A stretch of 64,000 bases of DNA. Origin: Heterocephalus glaber. Lineage: Eukaryota; Chordata; Mammalia; Rodentia; Bathyergidae. The DNA lies in NCBI RefSeq assembly GCF_000247695.1, contig NW_004624748.1:5114263-5178262 (forward strand), written 5' to 3'. The stretch's first letter is position 1. Every line of letters starts with the position of its first letter. Of the stretch, positions 1-11,262 are shown piece by piece. A program made the translations under genes and the position numbers. The notes under the pieces were generated by a model. It was not told the origin of the DNA and searched no databases. It saw only the letters and a program-made list of their open reading frames with translations.

Positions 1-1056
1 CAGGTAAAAGTTAAACACTTCATGCCAACTCTGGAATAGCCACAAGATGTCTTGCACATTGGGCAAACTTCTGCAATTTCAGACTGCTTCTATAAAGTAA
101 TAGAAAATTGCATGTAGCAAAGAAAGTTTCCAGCCTGATTTTTCGATAAGTTTGTGATTGCAAGACAACTGGGAAATTTTTCTTGATGTATTTTTATAAA
201 CACAGATAATACTGGATTTCTTTCTTTTTTTTTTTTTTGGTGGCATTCCTCAAACTTTGAGAAGTCTGAGTTTATTCCCAGGTATTCATGTGGGTGCCCT
301 ACTGAAAGAATAGGGATGCAGATGGATAGAGGATAAATTCTTGCCCTTTTTTTCTCTGCCTTCTGAAGATCACTAGAGGAGAGTAGACATTTTTCTATGG
401 TAATTTATCTGTGCAACCAACATTCTTGAAAAGCTTGTTACATGTTACCTAAGTTTTTGCTGTTGTGTTTTAGGCCCATTACTTCTTGCTGTCTTATACA
501 CAGGACCTTAGTTTATATCCCTTCTGCCTGTGTAATCATGGTTTCTGGCATCACTCTGCCATTTTCAAATAATTACTGCTTTACAAACTAGTTCAGCTGT
601 CATCCAGTGGGACCTAAAGATTTAAGGTTTTTCTGACACCTACTGATTTTAACTCATCCTTATATACCACAAATACCGAGGCACGTTTTTGTAGAATGTA
701 CATACTAAAACATATACTTCATCCAAGTTCTTGATCTTTTTAAAATGCTGACTTAAGAAATTATAACCTTCTTTTTGGAATTATTTTCGGAATCCAGATC
801 CTACTGTTTTAAATATCACAAGTGTTACATTTATGATAGAAAAAAATTGGGGGGGCATATTTTTTCTCTTTGTGTTTAATTCAGTTTTGATTTTTGTAAT
901 GTATTTTACACAGTACACATTAAACATCCTATGTGTTGTGTACCTTATGTATGCATAACATATATTCATGTGTTTATATGTACGTTATTAGTCAATCAAA
1001 TAGTTTTAAAAATAACACTTTAAACCAGCCAAATGGTATGGGCTTTTTATGAGTTC

Positions 1057-1145
1057 TTTTTTTTTTTTTTTGGTACTGGGGATTGAACTCGGGTCCTTGG
1101 GCTTGCATAGCAGGTGTTGAAACCACTGAGCTAAATCCCTGGCCC
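1057..1145 (-). repeat. ID-like SINE
   Basis: T run, then the complement of B-box and A-box ('gagctaaatccc'). tRNA-derived. Confidence 0.9.
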
Positions 1146-1234
1146 AGTATTGGCTTTTTAGTGGAAGTCAAAAGTGCTTCAGCCTCAGCCGCCTCTCTCT
1201 TAGTAATTCTGTAGAAGGCACCATTTTTTTGTTT

Positions 1235-1410
1235 GTTTTTCAGACAAGGTCTTGCTATGTAGTCCAGGCAGGCCTTGAACTCATAGTGTAGCTCAGGCTG
1301 GCCTTGAACTCACTGTGTAGCCCAGGTTGGCTTCAGACTCACAGTGATCCTCCTGCCTCAGCCTCCCAAGCACTAGAATTATAGGCGTGTGACACCATGC
1401 CAGCTTAGAA
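1235..1410 (-). repeat. B1-like SINE with internal duplications
   Basis: The block 'ctcaggctggccttgaactcac' style sequence repeats about three times, longer than a standard B1. Confidence 0.85.
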
Positions 1411-2429
1411 GGAACCACTTTTATCTATTCCAGATATTTCTTCCAGAATTTAATTATAAATTTAAAAATAATACACTTATATTTCTTTTTCTGAATTTTC
1501 GATTTTAGATATTATCTTTTAACTTTTTTGTAGTGATATTTGACTTTTTGTAATTAATTCTCCCCTATCTTCCTTCTCTTTTCCTTTTTGTATACTGATG
1601 TCACCATTTTGGTGAACTTAGTATTTATGTCATTATTAGTCATTTTAGGATGGTATAAGTATTATACTATCTCCTTTCTTATACAACTATTTGTTTTTCT
1701 GAGGTTCATCATTACCTCAAGTTTTTCATTAACTTTTCTGTACATATGTTATCAGAGTATGTTCACACTCTTCTACAGAACAGCACAGTGCTTTTTTAGT
1801 ACATCTAAGCTATCACATAATTCCTGGAGTCCTGTGGTCCTTACTTACTGTGGCCTGGACTGGTCACTTGGTAGGCCCACTCTGAACAGTCATCAGCCGA
1901 GAACATCTGTTCATCTTCATCCTCTGAGTCCCTTCACTTTGGCCGTTATGGTTCCTGTATTTTTTATGTTTTAATGAATGGCATCCTGCTTGGATTGCAC
2001 CCTCCTTTGGGTGAAACGTATTCTGTAGTAGCTTCCCAAGGAAGGGATGTAAGAGTAATCCTTGTGACTCTGTCTTAAATATCTTTATTCTTCCCTTGCT
2101 AATGTCTATCAGTGTTTGGGCACAGAATTCTAGGGTGTGAATCTTGTTTCCTTAGAATTTTGAAGTCTTGGTACTCTAATGCTTTTCTGACTTTTGCTGT
2201 TTTGTATATGGCTGTTTTTCTCTCTTTGGAAGCATTAGGAATTTTTGTCATTATTCTAAGTGCTATGAAATAATCATGCTATACTTTGATGTAGGTAATT
2301 TTTAATTTATTAGACATTCTATAAACCCTTCAATCTGGATATTCCTTCATTTCTAGAATTTTTTTTTCTTGTAACATTTTATGGATAATTTGACATGCTT
2401 TCTGTGTTCTTTTTGGATTTTTTTTTTTT

Positions 2430-2550
2430 TTTTTGAGACAGGGTCTCACTCATCTATATAGCCCAGGCTGGCCTCGAACTCATGGTGATCCTCCTACCTC
2501 AGCCTCCCGAGAGCTGGCTGGGATCACAGATGTGTGCCACTCTTTTTGGA
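2430..2550 (-). repeat. B1-like SINE
   Basis: T run, 'gagacagggtctcac', 'cctcagcctcccgag'. Confidence 0.9.
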
Positions 2551-2775
2551 GTTTTCTTGGAAGAAAGTTAGACTCTGGCCTGATCTTCCTAATTTTTCTT
2601 GTATTTTCTTTCCTGTTTATATTCTGGGAGATTTCTTCAACTTTATCTTAAAACTCTTATGTCAAATTTTAACATTTCTGATACTACATTTCCAAGTATC
2701 TTCTTATTCTCTAAATGTTCCTTTTTAGAGCTTCCTGGTAGAGTTTCATGAATTTCAGTATCTTTTCTTTGAGGG

Positions 2776-2795
2776 TATATATATATATATATATT
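2776..2795. repeat. (TA)n microsatellite
   Basis: About ten TA units. Confidence 0.9.
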
Positions 2796-2796
2796 T

Positions 2797-3148
2797 AAAG
2801 GAGGAAAAAATGTATTTTGGCTCACAATTTATAGATGTTTCAGACTATTATCTCAGCTAGCTCCAAGGCAGGGTGATATGGCAGAGGAGAAATGGCTCAT
2901 GGCTTGGCTGCAGGAAGCAGAAAGAGATCAAGGGAGGAGGATGGGAGATACATCCTTCCAGGCCATGCCCCCAGTGATCCACCTACTCAGACCAGAATTT
3001 ACCTCCCAACATCACATTTAGCAATAAACTCATCAGTGGATTAGTCATCAATGGAATATCATGCCCCCATGATCCATTCACCTCCTGAAAGCCCCACCTG
3101 TAAGCACATGAGGTTTTAGGGGGACATCTGGATATAAACCGTAACATT
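2797..3148 (+). repeat. Unassigned old interspersed repeat
   Basis: The stretch from 'aggaggaaaaaatgtattttggctc' style sequence through 'catgcccccagtgatcc' to 'tataaaccgtaaca' resembles a common mammalian interspersed repeat that I remember without being able to name; it ends just before RCBTB1-intron unique sequence. Confidence 0.4.
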
Positions 3149-3307
3149 TTGCCCCATGTTTCTCTTTCTGCTAATTGTATTTTGTCCATCTCTAGGAGTT
3201 GCCAAAGTTCTATCAGTTTCAGCATTGCTTAAAAGTCCAAGTCCAAAATCTCCTTTGAGATTTAAATAAGGCAAACTCTTAGCTGTGAACCCCTGTAAAA
3301 ATGAATA

Positions 3308-3470
3308 AAAAGTCACTAGCAGCACATGCCTGTAATTCCAGCACTCAGGAGGCGGAGGCAGGAGGATTCCCATGAATTTGAGGCCAGCCTGGACTACATA
3401 GTGAGTTCAAGGCCAGCCTGAACTACATAACGAGACTCTGTCTCACCCTGCCCCCGCAAAAAAGTTAAAC
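3308..3470 (+). repeat. B1-like SINE
   Basis: 'catgcctgtaattccagcac' to 'gagactctgtctcac' with a duplicated 'gccagcctg' block. Confidence 0.9.
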
Positions 3471-4068
3471 ACTTGTAGCATACAATAGCACAGGATAAAC
3501 ATTCAAATTCCAAAAGGGAGAAATTGAGGATAGAAAGGAATGAGAGAAAAGCAAGTTCAGAACCCAGCAGGGCAAACATTAAATCCTGTAGTTCTGTGTC
3601 TTGTACCCTGAACAAATTGTGGTGAGATGGGAAGTCCAAAGGCCTTTGGGTAGACCTTCCCCAATAATACTGCTCATGGTTGCAGATCCCAAGGTCTCTG
3701 TCTTGGGCCAGTTTTGGTCACTTCTTGCAGCTTTCTTCAGATGGTCCACTTTCTTGGCTTTTCCAACATCTTGGGGTCTCCACTGCACTTTTGGCTTCAC
3801 TCTCACAGCTTCATACACTGCCTTCATAGGGGCATACTGTCTGGCCGTCTAGGCCTTCTAAAATCTACATGGAAGCCTCCCTTACCCCACAACTCTTGAA
3901 TTCTGCATGTGCATAAAACTAGTACCTTGTTGATGATGCTAAGATCTGCTTCCAGCTGGAGCAGTAGTCAGGCCCCTTTGGATCTTGCTGGTGGTTCCCA
4001 AGGCTTTTGAGCACTGTGAACTGAGAAACCCAGGGAAAATCCTCTGGGTAATAGACTGTTATTTAGAC

Positions 4069-4149
4069 CAGTGATAGCAAACCTTTTAGAGCTTTCAATG
4101 GTAACAAACAGCCAGCTGTGGCATATGTGCCATAGGTTTACTACCGCTG
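4069..4149. mobile_element. hAT-like miniature element (81 bp)
   Basis: Begins cagtgatagcaaacc and ends ggtttactaccgctg; these ends are inverted repeats matching at 12 of 15 bases. It is flanked by an 8-base near duplication, atttagac (4061-4068) and atctagac (4150-4157). CAG...CTG ends with an 8-base duplication are the hallmark of hAT transposons. Confidence 0.6.
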
Positions 4150-4152
4150 ATC

Positions 4153-4200
4153 TAGACCGTTCTCTAGATAATAGACTAGACCATTCTCTAGATAATGGAC
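4153..4200. repeat. Two 24-bp tandem copies
   Basis: 4153-4176 and 4177-4200 are identical at 22 of 24 bases (tagacc..tctctagataat..gac), starting inside the right target duplication of the hAT-like element. Confidence 0.85.
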
Positions 4201-4379
4201 TTATTAGCTAATATATAATATATCCTGCTCCGGTGTTCTCAAAGTAGAGTCTTTCTCTTTTGCAGTTTTGAGCCTGCAAAGGGTAGGGTTTTGCGGTTCC
4301 TCTCATGCCCTTAAGCCATTTTTCTTCTTGTCCTATTCCAGAGTACTTGGTTGCTGCTGCTGTTTCTTTTGGGTTTTTT

Positions 4380-4530
4380 TCATGATGTTTTGAAATAGGG
4401 TTTCACTGTATAGTTCATGCTGGCTTTGAATTTACTATGTAGCCCAAGCTAGCCTTAAACTCTCAGTGATCCTCCTGCCTCAGCCTCCCAAGTGGAGGGA
4501 TTATAGGTGTGCGCCACCATGCTCTGTGGC
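4380..4530 (-). repeat. B1-like SINE
   Basis: Reverse B1 ending 'ggtgtgcgccaccatgc'. Confidence 0.88.
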
Positions 4531-4535
4531 TTCTT

Positions 4536-4637
4536 TTTATTTTATTTATTTATTTATTTTTCTGGTACTGAGGATTGAACTCAGGACCTTGAGCTTTCCA
4601 GGCAAGCACAATGCCATTGAGCTACATCCCAGACCTC
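4536..4637 (-). repeat. ID-like SINE
   Basis: TTTA-rich tail followed by 'ggtactgaggattgaactc' and 'gagctacatccc'. Confidence 0.88.
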
Positions 4638-4651
4638 CTGCAGCTTCTCTC

Positions 4652-4746
4652 TTTTTTTTTTTTTTTTTTTTTTGGTACCGGGGATCGAACTTGGGTCCTT
4701 GAGCTTGCAAGGCAGGCAGGGGAACCACTGAGCTAAATCCCTGGCC
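4652..4746 (-). repeat. ID-like SINE
   Basis: Twenty-two T, then 'ggtaccggggatcgaac'; directly follows an older reverse ID. Confidence 0.92.
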
Positions 4747-5339
4747 CTCCTGCGGCTTCCTTTTAATGCTAATCTTTTCACCAAGGAAGCTCTCCTCTGC
4801 TCCAACTTTTCAGGCCCCAACTTTACTGGAGCTTCCTTTGTGGATATATAATTTCTTTAATAACATTTTTTGGGGTGGGGTACAATAAGACTCTGAAAAA
4901 CTGGAGAAGTTGCCCATCTGTGATGAAAACTGAAGCAAATTGGTTCAGGGAGCAGTTTTTTTGAACACTGAGGTAGGTTTCATCTGAGAGTTCCTCAGGC
5001 ACAATACTTGGATTTATATTTAGCAACTGATGTCTTAGACATTGTTATGAACATTTATTAGTATTAATATTTATTTTCACTTAATTATTTTAGATGACTC
5101 ATGAGAACCAAAGGATAGTATAGTTAACAATTTTAAGCCATATATGTATGTATATATCTTTAACCAAGGAAAAACTCTTTAAGTTATCGTACACAGAAAT
5201 CAATGGACAGTGTATGTATAAAACCTAATTTTTTAGATTCAATGCTATCTTGATTGGCTAACATTGTAGATGAAAACGTCACAAACTTTAAGGACATCTT
5301 TACTCTTTTTTTTTCAGTATCTGGAATTTTTTTACCTTT

Positions 5340-6165
5340 TTTATTAGTACATATTTGTTGTGCATATTGATCACCTTCATTTTAGGGAATTTGTACCTTT
5401 ACATAATATATCTTAATTCTTTTTTACCCATTCCCCTCCCTTCTTTTCAGCCCTTCTTCCCCTCACATTTACAAAAGCCTTGTTTCCATTTTTTTCTTTT
5501 CATTTTCTTTTGTTTTTTCCTTTTTCCTTCCCTTCCCCTTCCCCACTCCCTTGTTGCCCTTCCTATTTGAACATGTGCTTCCTGCTTCCCAATATCTGTC
5601 CTCCATTATGCTCCTTATTTACCCTTTGGGTTCCTCACACAAGAGAAACAATGCAATATTTAAACTTGTGTGTCCAATTTATTTCACTTAAGATTATGGT
5701 CTTGAGGTGCATCCATTTTCCTACAAGTTACTCAAGTTTATCCTTCTTTATGGCAGAGTAGTACTCAGTTGTATATAAATACCACATTTTCTTTATCCAT
5801 TCATTTTTTGATGGGCATATAGACTGTTTCTGTGATTTAGCTATTAAAATTGCACTGCTCTGAAAATGAGTAGGCATATATCACTGTGGTATGAGACTTT
5901 TAACTCTTTTGGGAAGATACCTAGAAGAGGAACAGCCAAGTCAAATGGAACCTCTAGTTTTAGTTTTCTGAAAAATTTCCATACTGATTTCTGTAGTGGT
6001 TGTACCAGTTTACACTCACACCAGCAATGAAGAAGGGTTCCTCTTTCCCCACAGCCTTGCCAGCATTTGTTATTGGTTGATTTCTTGATGATAGCCATTC
6101 TTTCTGGAGATGAAATCTCAGTGTTGTTTTAATTTGCATCTCTTGAATGACTAGTGAAGGGCATC
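5340..6165 (-). mobile_element. L1 3' fragment (minus)
   Basis: Reverse-strand L1 tail: the 3'UTR end (complement of 'attagtacatatttgttg') followed by the ORF2 C-terminus. An 84-codon open frame at 5844-6098 keeps the C-terminal cysteine motif (CWQGCG...LLHCWCEC) and the PFDLAVPLLGI segment. Antisense to RCBTB1. Confidence 0.85.
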
Positions 6166-7068
6166 TTTACTCTTATCTTACCAACCAATTTAAATTAGCT
6201 CACTGTTCAGCCACGTGAAGAAAAAGCACTTGGGCTATTACCATGAGTGACTTGTTTGTTTATATGGCAACTTAAATAGAACATATACCTGAAAGTTAAC
6301 ATAGAAATACGCACATTAACATAATCATAAATAATCTTTATGTTACCGGACCTTAAGGTTTTTACCTTAATTCTCATGTAATCCTGGAGCCAGGAGCCCC
6401 CATTTTGTAATGTTTTAAGAGTGTTTGGCTACCCCTCAAAGTGTGTACAACTGGGTTTTTTATGGAATGCCCCAACAGAGCCACAAGTTGTTAAGGGCAA
6501 AAATAAAGATGAAATTGATGTCAAAAAAAATCTTTAATGAAGCAGTTGTAGCTACTTTAACTAGTTATGAAAACAGATTAACAGGCAGACAAGGAAACAT
6601 ATAGAATACATAAAACAATTATATTTAATTGGAGTGCACTTTTAGATGTATTGTCCATGTTTAATTATAATCATTTTTTCATACTTTAACCATAAATAGA
6701 CTAGTTAGAACTTTTCCTAGGGGTTACCGTAGCACTTTTTATGTGAATCATAGCAGAGATCTCTTGTAATAAGTTACATCAATAAAAGTCAGAAAGAGGA
6801 CAGGGCATCACTGTCAGAACTTACAGTTGAAAAGAGTGGACTGTGAAAAGGTTGAGAAAGGCACATGAGTCAGCCTGCCATTAAGGGATTGAAGTTCCTG
6901 ATTAAGAACCCATATTGAGGCCAGGCAGTATTGAAAATGAGACATTTCTTCTTGACAGTTTGAGAATCAAATCTAGACCAGTTCTTAAGAATATAGCCCA
7001 GGAGTGAGTCAGAGGGGATAGGAGATGTGACACCCATTGTGAGTCTTGTGGAGATGTTACATCAACCT

Positions 7069-7091
7069 ACAAGGCATTCCTTAAGCTGATA
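7069..7091. other. Unassigned intronic sequence sample
   Basis: Part of the 6170-7925 stretch where no repeat or exon is recognised. The nearby 9-base inverted repeat at 7169-7191 (gtgaaagtg / cactttcac, 5-base loop) is the only structure seen. Confidence 0.3.
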
Positions 7092-7929
7092 GACCTCCTG
7101 TCCCACGGAGACACTTGAGATGTGTGCCTCTTTTGGGGCATCCCCCAAACAGAGGGAATCTCTGACTGGTGAAAGTGAAGAGCACTTTCACTCTGGGGCC
7201 AACCATGGCACTGGGGCCACTGTCTGATTAATCAGGTTGGACCAGATGAGGGAGCAAGACAACTAACAAGAGACAGACATGAGCCAAACACTGAATGGTC
7301 ACAGGAAAGGGGGAGCTCAAGACATGGAAAACCTTCCTACTCAAGAGTCTTCTGGCTCAGGATATTTGGCTGAGAGAGAGGGAGATTGGAAGCCCACAGC
7401 CATAAAGAAGGGATTAGCAGAGGGAGGCAGTGAAGCAGTTAAGGGGGAGTCCTCACAGTATGTATAGACTTGCTCTGGACAAGTTGCTACTGCCAACTGT
7501 GCTGTGCATTGAGAATGAGGAGGGTCCCAAAAGAAGAGAGGGTGCTGCCTCTCACAGCCTACAACCCCAGTCTAACCCGAGAAAGCATCATGGAGGAACC
7601 ATCTGGGAACTCTGCAGAGTCCCTGCCCAGGATGCCTCTGAACTACAAGATCATCAAAAGCAAGGAAAGTCTAAGACATGGTCAAGCCAAGAAGAGCTTG
7701 AGGAGACAACAGATCACATGGGATCCTACACACAGCCCACGTAGAAGCCTCAGGCAGAAAACTAAGAAGAATAAAACAAGTCCAGACTTCAGTAACAGTG
7801 TCTTACATTGGTTCATTACCTGCAACACTGTGCCGTGGTGACACCAGATGTTAGGAATAGGGGAGGTATGAATGGGGTGTAAGGGAACTGCACAACCATC
7901 TCAAGTTTTTTTGTAAATCCAAAACCTTT

Positions 7930-8880
7930 ACAGATATTCCTCATTTAATGACATACCTGTTTAACAACTGTTTGGGCTCATGATCCATTGTTCTGACTTA
8001 TGACCTGTCCTTTTTTTTTTTTTTGGTTCTGGGGATCGAACTTGGGACCTTGTGCTTGTGAGGCAGGTGGCATAACCACTGAGCTAAATCCCTGGCCTGA
8101 CCTGTTCTTTTTTACTGTGCATGTTGTTTATAGAGTCTCAGTGTCTTTTTTTGTACAGTATACTTTGTTTATACAGTACTATAATTTTTGCTGATTGTAC
8201 TGTATAGTACTGTAGTTTTTATGTTCTGTTATGTATTACTGTACTGCATGTAAGAGTTATGTAAAAGCAAAGTCATCAAGTTGAAAGAAAAAATGGAAAG
8301 TGGCCCCTTACCCTTATGGACTATAGCAGGCTGTCCCACTGGAGGGTGGCCCTGGCCAGGGTCTGTCAGTTGTAAATGGGAAGTAAGGCTTGTATCGATG
8401 GGTCCCGGTGGTTGGATCACATCCCAGAGGCCTTTAGGTCCCTACAACTGTTTTCTCTTTTGTCAGTGAATCATCTGCTGACCCCATTTCAAAAGGGTAT
8501 CACTAGATGTTTGGTAAATGCTTCTCCAGGCATTATTTTTGGAGGAAAGCAGTGGAGTAGGGTTAGGTGAGTGCCTCTTCCTTTGGCGTAAAAAGCATAA
8601 TTTAACAGTTAACTCTATGTAGGGCATAGGAACTTTATCTATGGGGCTGTCACTGTCTCCCAAAACCTCACTACATTAAGGTCAGGAAGACAGTTGGGAC
8701 TAAAAGCTTTCTCAGGGCCAGTCTTCTCAGGGGCTTCAAAAAACTGAGAAAAGAAGGAGCAGTGGGAGAAAGTCGGAGTTGAGAGGCTATACAGACATTA
8801 CTTGTTTAATGACCTAGTTATGTCCTGTGACTAGGTCATTAAATGAATTGCTTGCTAAGTGAGGAATTGTATACAGTATG
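7930..8880. mobile_element. Candidate DNA transposon with imperfect terminal inverted repeats
   Basis: The left end has attcctcatttaatgac; the right end read in reverse has attcctcactt and catttaatgacc separated by about 13 bases. The interior is AT-rich with an ID SINE inserted (8011-8097). No transposase is readable. Family not assigned. Confidence 0.4.
8011..8097 (-). repeat. ID-like SINE inside DNA element
   Basis: The flank 'tgacctgtcc' before it and 'tgacctgttc' after it suggest a target duplication of about 9 bases. Confidence 0.9.
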
Positions 8881-8934
8881 TACACTACAACATTCAGAAC
8901 AAAGAAATAGTCAATTCAGAACAAAGACCTAGAA

Positions 8935-9560
8935 TTGTAGCGATAGGAAACTCAAGTCCTTCAAGTTGAACCCTAGGAATGCTGGTCAATAGGCCACTTG
9001 TATGTCCATTTTTGGTTTCTGGATCCATGTGTTTTGCTTGTAGGAACATAGCATCATGGAGTAGTCATTGCTGTAGATCGTATACACCACACTGGTGGAC
9101 AGTATCCCATCTTTATGTGGTACTATCTTTCAGTTGATGTGTCAGATGTGCCTGTGGCCAACGCATCCATTGTGCTTTCTGGTTGGCAGCTTTTGGGTAT
9201 ATAGTATATGAAAGAACCATGAACCCCATGGTCGTGTGCACCCTGCTGCATTTCTTTGGCTATAAAGGCTTGTCCCTTGGTCTGATGAGATGTTCTGGAG
9301 AATCCTGTGTCAGTTGGTTAATATGCCATTGAGCCTCAGTGACGATAGTTGAGGCCCTAAGGGCAGGAAACACTCCTGTTGATTTTTGTCAACAGGAATG
9401 GCTTCCCTTTTCAATATCTAAAGGTCCGTTGTAATCATCTTGCCACCAAGTGACTGGCTGATCTCCTTGAGGGAGGTCCTATGTTGAGGTTTCAGCATCA
9501 GTCTCTGTTACTGGCATACTAGACTTTGAGCAGTGGTAGTAGCTAGATCAGCCTTGGTGA
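8935..9560 (-). mobile_element. ERVL-type endogenous retrovirus relic, integrase region
   Basis: On the minus strand, short conserved blocks of a class III (ERVL-like) pol integrase are readable in order: GDQPVTWWQDDYNGPL (around 9425-9470) and AFIAKEMQQGAHDHG (around 9225-9275). They lie in different frames with stops between them, so this is an old decayed copy with no coding capacity. No LTR was recognised next to it. Antisense to RCBTB1. Confidence 0.65.
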
Positions 9561-9655
9561 ATAGGAGCCAGTCTTCTGTGTGTTAAGATGTCTTTATCCC
9601 TCCCTCTCCCCCTCCCCCTTCCCTCCCCCTTCTCTTCTTTTCCCCTTCTCCCCCG

Positions 9656-9740
9656 CTTTTTTTTCTGGCGCTGGGAATTAAATTGAGAGCCTTGTTCACA
9701 TTAGGCAAGTGCTCTACCACTGAGCAATGCCGTCAATCCC
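9656..9740 (-). repeat. Old ID-like SINE
   Basis: Diverged reverse ID ('ggcaagtgctctaccactgag') after a CT-rich tract (9598-9660). Confidence 0.8.
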
Positions 9741-10870
9741 TGCATTTTTCTTAAGAGTAAAGTTGAATATCTCATATGGTTAAGAGCCATTACATTTCCA
9801 TCTCTGAACTTGTAGTTCCTGTTTCTGTAAGTTTTAGTCTTTTTTGTATTTTTAGCAGTTCTTTTATTTATGGGATATTATCTCAGTGATATAAATTACA
9901 AATATTGTTTCCCTGTATTTAATATTTTTATTTGGTCATGGTGTTGTTTCATACAAATTTTGTTTTAATGTAACTAGCTTTTATAAGTCTTAAAAACTGG
10001 TAGGTTTAGCTGTTTTCCTGCTTATTTTTTGTATGGTTGGTCAAGGTCTAGAAAGTAACCTGAAGGACTTTAGTGCTGTTGAAGTTTTCAAATTTATATA
10101 GGAAAAATTTGTATCTTTATAATACTCAGTTTTCCTATCCAAGAATATAGTATTTATTTCTCTTCAGGAGTTAAAACACTTATAGACTGGAACATTTATT
10201 TCACTTGCTGCAACTTTCACATAATATTGTGGATAATTTTTTCAGGTTTCATACTCTCAGTGTTGAGTCTCATCCTTTTTAGGATGAAATTCACTGCTAT
10301 GTTTCTGTCATCATTTCTGTGGTAGGGGACAACTCTCCTGGGACACATTAGAAGTTCTCAAGGTTAGCTCCATACCTGCTAGAGAATGCTAAGTTTGTGT
10401 GGACTGCTGTCATTCTAGATAGAAAATCAGAAGCCTTGTTGAGTATCAGTACCTTTCCCCTGGTGGTTTGGGGAATATTGTCAGCCTGCAGCCTACCTAA
10501 CCAGAGCTCTGGATTCCTGCTGTTGCCTTTGAATACTGTGCTCACCAGATCTAGGTTGACCTTAAAAGGTCAAGATGTTTTATTAAAAAGAGAAGAATAT
10601 ACAAAGGAAAGGCCTGCCCTTGATACCCAGGCAGGCTGTGGGAATAAATGTATGAAGCAAGGATACTTAAAGAGGACAAAAAACAAAGAGCTGCCTCTGT
10701 CAGAATCTCAGAAAGATAAGGTTATTTAAAAAATTTAGACGTGGAAACTTCCAAGTCAGGAGCGTATGAAGGTCTTGGGAAGGTGGCTTTGAAGAAGCTA
10801 CATGTTCCTGCCCCATCCTTGCCCTGTGAAGCTCTTCTATTTGGCTATCCCTGAGTTGTCTTTCTATATA

Positions 10871-11040
10871 TATATTTTTTTTCAGCTTGAATCCATGTCT
10901 TCATACTGAGCTGCATTCCCAACCCTTTTTAAGCATTTTTTATTTTGAGACTGGGTCTTGCTAAGTCCCTAAGTTGCCCACACTGCCCTTCTGCCTCAGC
11001 CTACAAGTGTGCCAGGCTTCCAGGCATGTTCCACCAGAGT
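10871..11040 (-). repeat. B1-ID dimeric SINE
   Basis: Reverse ID-like piece followed at once by a reverse B1 ('ttttgagactgggtcttgc'). Confidence 0.7.
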
Positions 11041-11204
11041 TGTCTCTCTTATAATACACTGATCATGTTTTCTGAAGATAGCCTCCATGTTAGTGAAAAT
11101 GCTGCCTGATGATGCTGGTCTAGTCATCCCCAGGCTTTGAATCTTTCTGAGATCACACATATCAGGAAGTAAAGACAAGCCATCATTACTGTCCCTGGTT
11201 TAAA

Positions 11205-11262
11205 TTCAGGACCTTGTGCTTGCCAGGCAGGCACTGTGCTGCTGAGCTACATCCCTGGCCCC
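11205..11262 (-). repeat. ID-like SINE fragment
   Basis: 'ttgtgcttgccaggcaggcac' to 'gagctacatccctggcc'. Confidence 0.8.

Noticed and set aside
1588..1974. 128-codon frame starting MYTDVTILVN
   Set aside because: Hydrophobic low-complexity translation of T-rich intron sequence; no homology recognised.
3579..3899. Overlapping plus and minus frames around 3600-3850
   Set aside because: Opposite-strand frames over the same bases, no recognised domain, no splice sites matching RCBTB1.
7279..7841. Overlapping open frames of 62-123 codons in 7279-7841
   Set aside because: Three mutually overlapping frames, no family resemblance and no splice or start context; treated as chance.
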